Source of the DNA: Sinorhizobium fredii
Lineage (GTDB): Bacteria; Pseudomonadota; Alphaproteobacteria; Rhizobiales; Rhizobiaceae
DNA: 64,000 nt
Reading direction: 5' to 3'
Assembly (NCBI RefSeq): GCF_002944405.1
Contig: NZ_CP024308.1
Span: forward strand, 62,001-126,000
Numbering within the stretch: the first letter of the stretch is position 1; each line of letters starts with the position of its first letter. A program made the position numbers and the translations under genes. This document shows, in pieces, positions 1-7,989 of the stretch. A model generated the notes under the pieces. The model was not told where the DNA came from. It was given only the letters and a program-made list of their open reading frames with translations, and did no database searches.

Positions 1-336
1 TTGGCAATCCGAACGTTTAAGGATTGGCAATCCGACCGCGTCGAGGTCCCGTGGATGAAAAAGGATCCGACGGAATACTTCGAAAGCAATGTTCGCTTCG
101 TCTACCAGCCCGAAGATGAACTTTCTCCACACAGCCACCGCGCGACCGGTACGCTGGGTGGTGACAATTCCTCGCTCGTGGTTTTTGGTAGCCGCCACCC
201 GTACTGGGATGGCGTCAGTCCGCATCAGATGTTCCCCACGTGGCCGGAGAACGAGCGGTCCCGTTGTTTCGCCGACAACGCCCTCAAGTTCTACCCGCGC
301 CTTAAGGGGCTGGTTTCGGCCGAGTTGGCCGTTTGA
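1..336 (+). CDS. Amidohydrolase family protein, C-terminal part (5' end outside window)
   Basis: This is the last 111 residues of a protein that begins before the window. The pattern PTEYFESNVRF, then a hydrophobic strand ending in GSRHPYWDG, then ENERSRCFADNALKFY matches the C-terminal end of metal-dependent hydrolases of the amidohydrolase-2 family. These are decarboxylases or hydrolases, often in ring-degradation pathways. In many family members the strand ends in SDYPHWD, so the aspartate-bearing position is altered here (SRHPYWD). It lies 30 bp upstream of a Rieske ferredoxin and is probably in the same operon. The substrate is unknown because the metal-binding N-terminal part is not visible. 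Confidence 0.7.
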   Translation: MAIRTFKDWQSDRVEVPWMKKDPTEYFESNVRFVYQPEDELSPHSHRATGTLGGDNSSLVVFGSRHPYWDGVSPHQMFPTWPENERSRCFADNALKFYPRLKGLVSAELAV

Positions 337-366
337 GCATCCACGATTGAACACGGGATTAAGAAC

Positions 367-792
367 ATGCGGTACGTAGTGGGAGCAGTCGCCGATATTC
401 CGCCCGGCGCCTCGACGATTGTCTATCCGGACAAGGTGAAGAGTGGGATCGGCGTTTTCAACATCGGTGGAGAGTTCTACGCGTTGAAAAACACCTGCCC
501 GCACATGGGCGGCCCGCTCTGCAAAGGCAGGGTCCGGGGCACGACCGACGCCGACGTTTCGGATGAAAATCGTGTCGCCATGCATTGGGTTCGCGACGGC
601 GAAATCATCGCTTGTCCCTGGCATCATTGGGAATTCGACATCAAGACAGGGCGCACGCTGTTTGAATCAAGGCAAAAGGTTCGAAGCTATCCCGTCACGG
701 TCGAGCCGCCAGAGGTGCTTGAACGCCTGAAAGCCGGGGTCGAGACGGTCCCGGTGTCGATCGACGGAGCGACCGTCGTGCTGGAGATCTGA
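367..792 (+). CDS. Rieske [2Fe-2S] ferredoxin
   Basis: A 141-residue stand-alone Rieske protein. The two cluster-binding boxes are present: CPHMGGPLC around residues 42-50 and CPWHHWEF around residues 80-87. It has the small size of ring-hydroxylating oxygenase ferredoxins and lacks any catalytic domain, so it should carry electrons from a reductase to an oxygenase. The flavin/2Fe-2S reductase encoded next is the natural partner. No oxygenase alpha subunit lies in the window. It may be encoded upstream of the left edge. A perfect 15-bp stem-loop follows the stop codon. Confidence 0.88.
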   Translation: MRYVVGAVADIPPGASTIVYPDKVKSGIGVFNIGGEFYALKNTCPHMGGPLCKGRVRGTTDADVSDENRVAMHWVRDGEIIACPWHHWEFDIKTGRTLFESRQKVRSYPVTVEPPEVLERLKAGVETVPVSIDGATVVLEI

Positions 793-801
793 TCGGACTG
801 C

Positions 802-839
802 CCGATGTTCGCGCGCAGAGGAGTGCGCGCGAACATCGG
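802..839 (+). repeat. Perfect 15-bp stem-loop between ferredoxin and reductase genes
   Basis: Positions 802-816 (CCGATGTTCGCGCGC) pair perfectly with 825-839 around an 8-base loop. No T-run follows, so it is more likely an mRNA-stabilising or attenuating intercistronic hairpin than a full terminator. It fills the 85-bp gap between two genes that should be needed together. Confidence 0.7.
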
Positions 840-877
840 CCACAACAGAACTTCGCCTGAACATTGAGGATACGTCG

Positions 878-1834
878 ATGTCTGAGAGAGACTTCGAACT
901 TGTCGTCACCTGTGTGGAGCAGGTGGCCAAAGAGGTCCTGCGTCTTTCATTTGCTCGCAAGGACGGTGCGGAGCTTCCAGCTTGGGAGGCAGGCGCGCAC
1001 GTGGATCTGCGTTTCGAGGCGAAGGGGGTGGAGTACGTTCGCCAGTATTCGCTTTGCGGCCGACCCGGCGATCGACGCACCTGGCAGGTGGCGGTTCTGC
1101 TCGTAGCCAACGGCCGGGGAGGATCCGCTCATATCCACGAGGCACTGACGGTCGGCGATACGGTCCGGGTTGCAGGGCCACGCAACAATTTCGCACTCGC
1201 CAAAGCCAAGCGTTATCTGTTCATCGCTGGCGGCATTGGGATCACTCCGATCCTCGCGATGCTTGAAGAAGCGACCGCTTCGGGCGCCGATTGGCGTCTC
1301 GTCTATTGCGGCCGATCCTCTGAGACGATGGCCTTCAAGGACGACGTGGTTCGCTACGGCCCTGAAAGGGTTGTATTCCACGAAAGCGGAAAGCAGGGCA
1401 AAGCGGATCTCGACAAACTGGTTGCCGAGACCGATCCCGAAACCGCGATTTACTGCTGCGGACCGGAATCGATGCTCCAGGCGATCGACCACAGCTGCGC
1501 GGCGCATCAACGCAACGCTCACATGGAGCGCTTTTCCGCCTCCGGAAGCATCGTGGAGGGCGAGAGCACTGCCTTCGAGGTCGAGTTTTCTCGCTCCGGC
1601 ATCGTTCTTACCGTCCCCGAGGATCGTTCGATCCTGGAGATGGCCGAGGACGCAGGTATCGATATCGATTCCTCCTGTCAGGAGGGCGTGTGCGGTTCCT
1701 GTGAGACGAGAGTGATCTCGGGCACGCCGGATCATCGTTGTTCGGTGCTGGGCGCAAAAGAGCGCGCCGCCGGAAAAACGATGATGGTGTGTGTGTCGAG
1801 ATCGTGCTCGGCGCGTTTGGTGCTCGACGCGTAA
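878..1834 (+). CDS. VanB/PDR-type oxidoreductase (flavin + NAD + plant-type 2Fe-2S)
   Basis: A 318-residue reductase of the phthalate dioxygenase reductase/VanB family. The N-terminal flavin-binding barrel has the RQYSLCG motif near residue 49. The NAD domain begins with the GGIGITPIL segment near residue 113. The C-terminal plant-type ferredoxin domain has cysteines in CQEGVCGSC near residue 266 and a further one near the end. It should pass electrons from NAD(P)H to the upstream Rieske ferredoxin or directly to an oxygenase. The ATG start is preceded by GAGG at a spacing of 8. The oxygenase it serves is not in the window. Confidence 0.88.
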   Translation: MSERDFELVVTCVEQVAKEVLRLSFARKDGAELPAWEAGAHVDLRFEAKGVEYVRQYSLCGRPGDRRTWQVAVLLVANGRGGSAHIHEALTVGDTVRVAGPRNNFALAKAKRYLFIAGGIGITPILAMLEEATASGADWRLVYCGRSSETMAFKDDVVRYGPERVVFHESGKQGKADLDKLVAETDPETAIYCCGPESMLQAIDHSCAAHQRNAHMERFSASGSIVEGESTAFEVEFSRSGIVLTVPEDRSILEMAEDAGIDIDSSCQEGVCGSCETRVISGTPDHRCSVLGAKERAAGKTMMVCVSRSCSARLVLDA

Positions 1835-1933
1835 TCCGCGCCAATCGCAGCGGTTGAACCACGGGAAAGACAAACGCAGGTAAATCTGCGCGTGGATTGA
1901 GTGAATGGATCAGTTAGTGGTGAGGAGAGAACA

Positions 1934-2707
1934 ATGAGTGCTGAAGCTGCCAAGACAAGCGGAACCGAAACCCTGCCTCGCCATCGCCGGATTTTGCAGG
2001 AAGCGGGGGCGGCGGTCGGGCGTATCTCCGGGATCAACCACCTTGTCCTGTTTACCAACGACATGAACGAAGGCGTGCGCTTCTATCGGGATCTGCTCGG
2101 ACTTCGTGTCGTGCGCACCCAGCGCTTCGTCACGACGGGCGAGGGCCTGCGGTCCTCGGCCCATCACTCGAGCGGTTCGGCAATCGGCGCCGCAGACGAA
2201 AGCTCGTCGATCGCTGTCGAGATTGAAGTTCGCCAGGTCTTCTTTGAAATGGGCAACGGGGAGCTGTTTTCCCTTTATGAGGCGCCGACCGTCGCTGAGC
2301 ATCCAGACGCACCCGTGAGTTCGGTCCTTTGGCCATCGGCGGACAAAGGCCAGTGGAGCCAACCCGTTCTGCCTCAGAAGATGGACCACCTCTCGTTCGA
2401 CGTTCGCTCGCACGCTGACGTGGTCTGGTTTCGTGAGCATTTGCTGTCACACGGTGTAACGGTGTCGGAGGTCTCCGAGCGGCGCGGCACCAACAACAGG
2501 CATCGGTTCATTTCGTCGATATACTTCTCCGACCCGAGCGGCAACCCGCTCGAGATTTCCTCGTTCGACGCCGGGGATGTTGCCTGGCAATCCTATGACT
2601 TTTCGGACTGGTTCATCGACGAGGATCCTGTGCCCGCGCTCCTGCATGATGCGAGCGATGCATCAGAAACCCTCGTCCCCAATTGGGTGTCATCGGCGGA
2701 AAAGTGA
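1934..2707 (+). CDS. VOC superfamily (glyoxalase/extradiol dioxygenase-like) protein
   Basis: A 257-residue protein with vicinal-oxygen-chelate features: ISGINHLVLFTNDMNEGVRFYRD at the N-terminal repeat (split here for length as ISGINHLVLFTND and MNEGVRFYRD) and a second module around residues 150-220 with MDHLSFDVRS and a FSDPSGNPLEISS ending. The His of NHLVLF, the His of MDHLSF and the Glu of PLEIS are the expected metal ligands. It may be a ring-cleavage dioxygenase or an isomerase/lyase of the same pathway. The ATG at 1934 follows GAGGAGAG closely and is preferred over an upstream GTG at 1901. Its stop overlaps the next gene. Confidence 0.8.
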   Translation: MSAEAAKTSGTETLPRHRRILQEAGAAVGRISGINHLVLFTNDMNEGVRFYRDLLGLRVVRTQRFVTTGEGLRSSAHHSSGSAIGAADESSSIAVEIEVRQVFFEMGNGELFSLYEAPTVAEHPDAPVSSVLWPSADKGQWSQPVLPQKMDHLSFDVRSHADVVWFREHLLSHGVTVSEVSERRGTNNRHRFISSIYFSDPSGNPLEISSFDAGDVAWQSYDFSDWFIDEDPVPALLHDASDASETLVPNWVSSAEK

Positions 2708-3675
2708 ACAGCGTGCGATACGAAGAGATCCATGAGTGGGGCGAGGAACGTTGGGAGAGTGACGTCACCGGCGTGGCGGTCGACTCTCGCGATCGGGTCT
2801 ATGCCCTGCGGCGCGGGAAAGACGCGGTCACGATATTGGATCCGAACGGCAAGATTTTGGATCGCTGGGGTCATGAATGCTTTTCAAACCGGCCCCATCA
2901 TATTTCGATCGGCCCCGACGACAAGATCTACATCGCTGACGACGGTGGTCATCGGCTCTACGTTTTCGATCTCGACGGGCGCCTTTTGCACACGATCGGT
3001 GATGGTATGGCGTCTCAAACCGGATACGCCGAAGACGGGTCTCCGAGCGCAGATATTCCGCTGGAGCAGGTTCGGGGAGGCGCGCCGTTCAATCGGCCCA
3101 CCAAAGTGGTGCTGTCACCGGATGGAAAACTCTTCGCCAGTGACGGCTACCGGAACTGCCGGGTGCACCGGTTTTCCTCTGATGGGGCGCTTGAACGTTC
3201 TTGGGGTGCTTTCGGTGCTGACTTGGGATGCTTCGTGATACCGCACAGCGTCGCGATTGACAGTGCCGGTCGCGTTCTGGTCTGCGATCGGGAGAACGAT
3301 CGAATACAGCTGTTCTCGCAAGACAGTGAGCTGCTGGAGGCGTGGGACGATGTCCAGCGGCCGACCGACGTTGCGATGGACCAAAGCGGGCAGTTATTTG
3401 TGACCGAGCTCCCAAGAGGCCCGAAAGACCTGAAGTCGTGGCGGCTTGGGCCAGCAACCGAGGAACTGCCCGGCCGCCTGACGATCCGCTCTAAGGACGG
3501 CGCCATCAGCGCGCACTTGAGTTTTCCCGAATTCGAGTTCCATGCCCCACATGCAGTCGCTGTCGATTCCGTCGGCGCGATCTATGTGGCGGAGGTGCCG
3601 GATTCGTTCGCAAAGTATACCGGCAAGACGCCGAGGCCACAGCGGTGCCTGCGAAAGTTCGCGCTTCGAGGGTGA
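2704..3675 (+). CDS. NHL/SMP-30-like beta-propeller protein
   Basis: A 323-residue protein built from repeated NHL-type blades: VTGVAVDSRDRVYALRRG, HHISIGPDDKIYIADDGGH, PTKVVLSPDGKLFASDGYRN, PHSVAIDSAGRVLVCDRENDR and PHAVAVDSVGAIYVAEV. The family includes peptidyl-alpha-hydroxyglycine lyase-like and gluconolactonase-like proteins. No signal peptide is visible, so it is probably cytoplasmic. Its GTG start overlaps the TGA of the VOC gene (GTGA), which points to translational coupling and a shared role. The reaction is unknown. A lactone- or enol-hydrolysing role in the same pathway is only a guess. Confidence 0.72.
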   Translation: MNSVRYEEIHEWGEERWESDVTGVAVDSRDRVYALRRGKDAVTILDPNGKILDRWGHECFSNRPHHISIGPDDKIYIADDGGHRLYVFDLDGRLLHTIGDGMASQTGYAEDGSPSADIPLEQVRGGAPFNRPTKVVLSPDGKLFASDGYRNCRVHRFSSDGALERSWGAFGADLGCFVIPHSVAIDSAGRVLVCDRENDRIQLFSQDSELLEAWDDVQRPTDVAMDQSGQLFVTELPRGPKDLKSWRLGPATEELPGRLTIRSKDGAISAHLSFPEFEFHAPHAVAVDSVGAIYVAEVPDSFAKYTGKTPRPQRCLRKFALRG

Positions 3676-3825
3676 GCCCGCATAGGTTTTGTCGGCGTCC
3701 GAGGATGTCGGGCGAACTGAGTAAGGCTATTCGGCTCAGCGAGGATGATTTCGGTGCTTCATCTCACGGGCACCTCGTTTGGAACTTGAACGTCAATAAC
3801 AGACACGGTCCGCCGCGAAAAAGAA

Positions 3826-3858
3826 TTGACGAATGCAAATATTCAGGTAGACTGATCA
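3826..3858 (+). promoter_or_regulatory. Promoter with overlapping 19-bp operator, site A
   Basis: A -35-like TTGACG (3826-3831) and a -10-like TAGACT (3848-3853) are separated by 16 bp. The motif TATTCAG-GTAGA-CTGATCA covers 3840-3858 and overlaps the -10 box. The TCAG/CTGA arms form a short dyad, as expected for a MarR-type repressor site. The same motif recurs at 4173 and 10730. Confidence 0.6.
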
Positions 3859-4172
3859 GTGTTATCTGGCTAAACCGCGCCGAGGAGGGCGCTGAGCGAG
3901 ATCGAGCTCTTGGAACAGTAGGAGGAGTTTATGAGGCCATTTGGATTCGGTGTGGCGGTTCGCGTATGGCGGCCGGTTACGGTTCTTATCCCGGTGCGCT
4001 GACAGCTCGGCTGTTCTGTAGTTTCTTGTAGAACCAGGAGAGCATTGAAGCGCCAATGTTTCACCTGAGCTTTCTGTGGCCATTCGGCGACCGATAACTT
4101 GCGCAGTGACAAACACCAAAGTCGATCAGCGGGGGAGCAGGAGTTGTCCCTTTGGGCTCTGGCGACTCTATT

Positions 4173-4191
4173 TATACAGTTGATCTGATCA
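4173..4191 (+). promoter_or_regulatory. 19-bp operator-like motif, site B
   Basis: TATACAG-TTGAT-CTGATCA matches sites A and C at 13 of 14 defined arm positions, with a different 5-base centre. It lies 32 bp upstream of the small reading frame at 4223 and about 160 bp before the first importer gene. It could be a second operator for the same regulator. Confidence 0.55.
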
Positions 4192-4222
4192 GGCAAGCGG
4201 GATTTTATCCCGGGAGGCAACA

Positions 4223-4348
4223 ATGAAGAACCGCAACGCACGAAGAATTTGTCCGGGTAGGACTGCAGGATTCGAAGATGTCTTAGGCGAGCGTCTCGGC
4301 TCGAACCCTGCTGCAGGGCTGTTCAACGTGCACAGGGTGGCTCGCTGA
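4223..4348 (+). CDS. Possible 41-residue leader peptide ahead of the importer
   Basis: An ATG at 4223 is preceded by GGGAGG at a spacing of 5-6 bases. The frame runs 41 residues (MKNRNARRICPGRTAGFEDV at its start) to a TGA at 4346-4348, one base before the ATG of the ABC ATPase gene. The position suggests translational coupling, or a leader that delivers ribosomes to the next gene. The next gene has no good ribosome site of its own apart from sequence inside this frame. It is basic at its N-terminus and matches no family I recognise. Confidence 0.4.
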   Translation: MKNRNARRICPGRTAGFEDVLGERLGSNPAAGLFNVHRVAR

Positions 4349-4349
4349 C

Positions 4350-5378
4350 ATGTTGGCTAATCCACAACAAATCCTGCAGGCGGGCGCAGCACGCCCAGAC
4401 CCCGCCTCCCAGCCGATCCTTGAAATCGACGGCTTCTCGGTCATCTTTGGCGGAACGCGTGGCCGTGGTGGACTTGTCGCGGTCGATAAGGTGTCGCTCA
4501 ACGTCGGCAGCGCCCAGACTGTAGCGCTGGTTGGTGAGTCCGGTTCCGGCAAGTCAACTCTTGGTCTTGCGGTGATGCGCCACTATCTTGCCGCCACAGG
4601 GGCAATCCGCTTTGAGGCACAGGACATTGCGACGTTCGATAAGGCGCAACTGAAAGCCTACCGTCGCCAGGTCCAGATGATCAATCAGGACCCTTACGCC
4701 TCACTTAGCCCTCGCATGCGGATCCGGGACATCATCGCGGAGCCGATGAAGGCCCACAACATGTACGAGGGGCCCGGTGAGCGTGATTTGGAAATCGAAA
4801 AGCTCGCAGCCCAATGCGGCCTTCCGGCCGGCCTTCTCGATCGCTTCCCCGATGCATTGAGCGGCGGGCAGCGGCAGCGCGTCGCGATTGCCCGTGCGCT
4901 CGCTTTGCGGCCGAAATTAGTCGTTGCCGACGAGCCGACCAGCGCGCTGGACGTATCCGTCCAGGCGCAGATCTTGAAGCTGTTGCAGAAGCTCAAAGAC
5001 GAGTTCGGAGTCTCATACCTGTTCATCTCCCACAATCTGGCGGTGGTGCGCCAGGTTGCCGATGAAGTCGTCGTTCTTCTGTCGGGCAAGGTCGTGGAGC
5101 GCGGTCCAACCGAGGCCTTGTTCTCCAAGCCATGGCATCCGTACTCCCGCTCGCTGATCGACGCGATCCCGGTACCGGACCCGGATGCGCCCTTTGCCTT
5201 CAATGTCGGTCAGGCACGGAGTTCCCGCCGCGCGCTCGTCGCCGGCTGTCCTTTCAGTGATCGCTGCGCCTTCGTGACGGAGGTTTGCAAAGCTCAGATG
5301 CCGCCGCTTGAGGAAAAGGCGAACGGGCAGCGCGTCGCCTGCTGGCATGCCGACGCCATCAATCTCGACAAGAAATAA
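4350..5378 (+). CDS. ABC importer ATPase, oligopeptide/dipeptide type (DppF/OppF-like)
   Basis: A 342-residue nucleotide-binding subunit. The Walker A is GESGSGKST (about residue 64), the signature LSGGQRQRVAIARAL (about 171), and the Walker B LVVADEPTSALD. The C-terminal oligopeptide-transporter extension contains GCPFSDRCAFVTEVC. It should power, with the second ATPase at 8940, a family-5 importer in the inner membrane. It is the first gene of a five-gene operon, whereas in most Dpp/Opp operons both ATPases come last. The ligand is not predictable. The operon sits next to an oxygenase operon, so a non-peptide substrate is possible. Confidence 0.88.
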   Translation: MLANPQQILQAGAARPDPASQPILEIDGFSVIFGGTRGRGGLVAVDKVSLNVGSAQTVALVGESGSGKSTLGLAVMRHYLAATGAIRFEAQDIATFDKAQLKAYRRQVQMINQDPYASLSPRMRIRDIIAEPMKAHNMYEGPGERDLEIEKLAAQCGLPAGLLDRFPDALSGGQRQRVAIARALALRPKLVVADEPTSALDVSVQAQILKLLQKLKDEFGVSYLFISHNLAVVRQVADEVVVLLSGKVVERGPTEALFSKPWHPYSRSLIDAIPVPDPDAPFAFNVGQARSSRRALVAGCPFSDRCAFVTEVCKAQMPPLEEKANGQRVACWHADAINLDKK

Positions 5379-5405
5379 CCCAAAGTTGAACGTGGAGGAG
5401 AAACA

Positions 5406-6986
5406 ATGGGAAATCAACGAAATAGCCTGATGACGACAACAACCTGGTTGGTCGGCGCCCTTGCGGCCACGGCGATCATGGCGGGCAACAGTGCGCAAGC
5501 CGCAGATTGCGCGGAAATGGGCGGCGAAGGGGACAAGTGTCTTGCCATCGCTTCGGCACTGGAGCCTGGAAGCCTCTATGTCATCCGTGATGGCGACGAC
5601 GGTAACACGCTTGTCAACTGGAGCATCAACGAGCCGCTGGTTGACCGTGACGCGAGCGGCGCGCTGGTGCCCGTGCTCGCCGCCGAGTTGCCGGTCCCGG
5701 ATGCGAAGGACCCGACGATCTGGCATGTCAAACTGCGCGAAGGCATCAAGTTCACCAATGGAGAGCCCTTCAACGCCGCAGCCGTCAAGCACAACATCGA
5801 TCTCGTCGCGAACCCTGATTTCGGCGCCTCGATCAACGGGATCGAGACCCTTAAGACGGCCAAGGTGATTGACGACCACACCGTGGATATCGTCACCAAG
5901 GAGCCCGACCCATGGCTGCTCTACCGGATTTCGACGCTGCGTTTCGTGCCTCCGGAAGCCTCGAAGGACGCCACGGCCTACTCGCAACATCCGGTCGGTA
6001 CCGGCCCTTACAAATTTGTTCGATGGGACAAGGGCCAGCGGATCATCCTCGAAAAGAACGCCGACTATTGGGGAGGCGATAAAGCCGAAATGGATCGGGT
6101 CTCGTTCGTGTTCATCCCGGAAGCGGCCACGCGGATTTCTGCGCTGAAGGCCGGCGAAGTGGACATGGTTTCGTCGCTGACGCCAGAGGATGCCGCCAAG
6201 GTCCCGAAGGTGATCACGTCCTCCAATGCCGCCAACGGCACCTATCTTCGTTTCAACCTCGAAACCCCTCCCTACGACAACAAGGCCTTCCGGCAAGCGC
6301 TGATCTATGCGATCAACCGAGATGCCCTGAATGAGTACCTCTGGGCCAAACAGGGCTCGGTCGAGGCCTGCCAGACGCTGCCGCCGGGCGAAGTCGGTTT
6401 CAACAAGAGCCTGCAAGCCTATCCCTACGATCCGGAAAAGGCCAAGCAACTCCTGGCGCAAGTTAAACTGCCCGAGGACTTCGTCGTGAGAGCGGTGTTT
6501 ACCACTGGCGGTTACCTGCCCAAAGACAGCGAAACCGGTCAGGCCATTGCAGCGGACTGGGAAGCGATAGGTCTCAAGACCAAGATCGAGTATGTCTCGA
6601 GCGACAAGTGGCTCGATGACATCCTTGCCGGCGGCGAAAAGACCAAACCTGATAGCCCGGCTCCCATGACCTACGTGCAGCTGGACTATCACAGCATGTA
6701 CGCCGCGCGCATCACCAGCCGTATCTTCTCACGCACAAACAAGATGTCGGGCCTCGGGACCTCGTATCCAGAGCTAGACGCCGCACTTGCGACCGCTCAG
6801 GGGTCGTTTGATGTGCCGAAGGCGACTGCCGCTTTCGAGCAGGTCTACAAGATCGGCTGCGATGAAGCGCTCTACATTCCGCTGATCGACTACCCCGACA
6901 TCTGGGGCGCCGTCGAGGGTGTGAATTACGAAGCCGGGCCGGGCGTCCTCACCCGTATTCATTTGGATCGTGTCCATGTCGACTAA
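5406..6986 (+). CDS. ABC importer periplasmic binding protein, family 5
   Basis: A 526-residue solute-binding protein of the DppA/OppA/NikA class. A signal peptide is visible at residues 1-32, ending NSAQA before ADC. Family features include the N-terminal LVNWSINEPLVDRD, IWHVKLREGIKFTNGEPFNA, HPVGTGPYKFVRWDKG and YDPEKAKQLLAQ. GGAGGAG lies just before the ATG. It would deliver ligand to the two permeases that follow. Its last 11 bases overlap the first permease gene. These proteins bind peptides, nickel chelates, opines or glycosides, so the fold does not fix the ligand. Confidence 0.88.
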   Translation: MGNQRNSLMTTTTWLVGALAATAIMAGNSAQAADCAEMGGEGDKCLAIASALEPGSLYVIRDGDDGNTLVNWSINEPLVDRDASGALVPVLAAELPVPDAKDPTIWHVKLREGIKFTNGEPFNAAAVKHNIDLVANPDFGASINGIETLKTAKVIDDHTVDIVTKEPDPWLLYRISTLRFVPPEASKDATAYSQHPVGTGPYKFVRWDKGQRIILEKNADYWGGDKAEMDRVSFVFIPEAATRISALKAGEVDMVSSLTPEDAAKVPKVITSSNAANGTYLRFNLETPPYDNKAFRQALIYAINRDALNEYLWAKQGSVEACQTLPPGEVGFNKSLQAYPYDPEKAKQLLAQVKLPEDFVVRAVFTTGGYLPKDSETGQAIAADWEAIGLKTKIEYVSSDKWLDDILAGGEKTKPDSPAPMTYVQLDYHSMYAARITSRIFSRTNKMSGLGTSYPELDAALATAQGSFDVPKATAAFEQVYKIGCDEALYIPLIDYPDIWGAVEGVNYEAGPGVLTRIHLDRVHVD

Positions 6987-7989
6987 GATAATCTCAACCA
7001 ACACCGGGACGGGGCTGAACAAGCCCCGTACGTTCCGGGATCGGATACCAGCCTGGTTTGACAATTCAACGCTCTCCTGGCTGGGAGGGCGACTGTTGAC
7101 GAGCGTCGTCGCCGTTGCCGTCGTGATGACGGCGGTGTTCCTTGTCACCCGTCTTATTTCCGATCCGGCCAGGCGAATGCTGCCACTTGGTGCAAGCCAG
7201 GAGCAGATCGACGCCCTCAATGCCACGCTCGGGCTCAGCGATCCGCTCTATGTCCAGTACATCCACTTCCTGGGGGACCTCGTTACGCTCAATCTGGGCG
7301 AGTCGATTTGGTATCATTTGTCATCGCTCGAAGTAGCACTCGGTCGGTTGCCTTCCACGCTTTCACTGCTCGCAATCGCATTGGGCATCAGCATCGTCGT
7401 TTTTGTGCCGATGGGAATTCTGGCGAGCACGCGGCCGGGCAGTCTTGTCGATCGGCTCGTGACGGGCGTGTCGCTGGCTGGATTGTCGGTTCCGCAGTTC
7501 TGGTTGGGCGCGATGCTGGTCCTGGTCTTTTCGGTCGGTCTCGGTTGGTTTCCGACCTCGGGTGCGGGGTCGCTCAGCCACGCCATCCTGCCGGCTGTCA
7601 CCTTGTCTTTGTCCCTTGGAGGACGGCTTGCCCAGGTGACGCGGACTTCGTTTCTCGACCAAGGCAAGATGCCCTACGTCACGATGGCCCGCGCCAAGGG
7701 GTTTTCTTCCCTCTACGTGCTGAGAAAGCATGTGCTGCGCAACGCGCTTCTCCCGATCCTGACGATCATTTCGTGGGATTCGGCGCGGATGATCACAGGT
7801 CACGCCGTCATCGTCGAGGTCCTGTTCGCGCGACCCGGGTTCGGCCGCCTCGTAATCGAATCCGTCAAACGGCAGGACTTCACGCAGCTTCAGGCCTGCG
7901 TATTCGTTGGCGCCGTCGTGATCGTGATCGTCAACATCCTGACCGACATACTTGCACGCATCGTGGAACCGAGGAGAGCGTCCAAATGA
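6976..7989 (+). CDS. ABC importer permease, DppB-like
   Basis: A 337-residue inner-membrane permease with about six hydrophobic segments. The cytoplasmic coupling (EAA) region reads TMARAKGFSSLYVLRKHVLRN (written here as TMARAKGFSSLYVLRK then HVLRN). The conserved N-terminal region includes LGLSDPLYVQYIHFL. The ATG at 6976 overlaps the end of the binding-protein gene. A GTG six bases earlier is also possible. Its TGA overlaps the ATG of the next permease. It pairs with that protein to form the channel. Confidence 0.87.
   Translation: MSTKIISTNTGTGLNKPRTFRDRIPAWFDNSTLSWLGGRLLTSVVAVAVVMTAVFLVTRLISDPARRMLPLGASQEQIDALNATLGLSDPLYVQYIHFLGDLVTLNLGESIWYHLSSLEVALGRLPSTLSLLAIALGISIVVFVPMGILASTRPGSLVDRLVTGVSLAGLSVPQFWLGAMLVLVFSVGLGWFPTSGAGSLSHAILPAVTLSLSLGGRLAQVTRTSFLDQGKMPYVTMARAKGFSSLYVLRKHVLRNALLPILTIISWDSARMITGHAVIVEVLFARPGFGRLVIESVKRQDFTQLQACVFVGAVVIVIVNILTDILARIVEPRRASK

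Larger units (their letters stand above)
3676..4222. other. 547-bp intergenic regulatory region upstream of the ABC importer
   Basis: No convincing gene is seen. The region carries two copies of a 19-bp motif and one good promoter-like sequence, listed separately. An open frame at 3645-4031 runs through promoter elements and resembles no protein I know. Confidence 0.6.

Noticed and set aside
1..35. Direct repeat TTGGCAATCCGA at 1-12 and 24-35
   Set aside because: It is inside coding sequence at the window edge with a spacing not divisible by three. No function is suggested and the left context is missing.
3645..4031. 128-residue plus-strand open frame
   Set aside because: It overlaps the end of the NHL gene, crosses a promoter and operator, and resembles no protein.
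5013..6692. 559-residue minus-strand open frame
   Set aside because: It lies antisense to the clearly coding ABC ATPase and binding-protein genes, and is a shadow of GC-rich codon use.
7308..7985. N-terminal extension of the DppC-like permease
   Set aside because: It lies within the first permease gene in another frame. The ATG at 7986 with ATGA overlap starts the recognisable protein.
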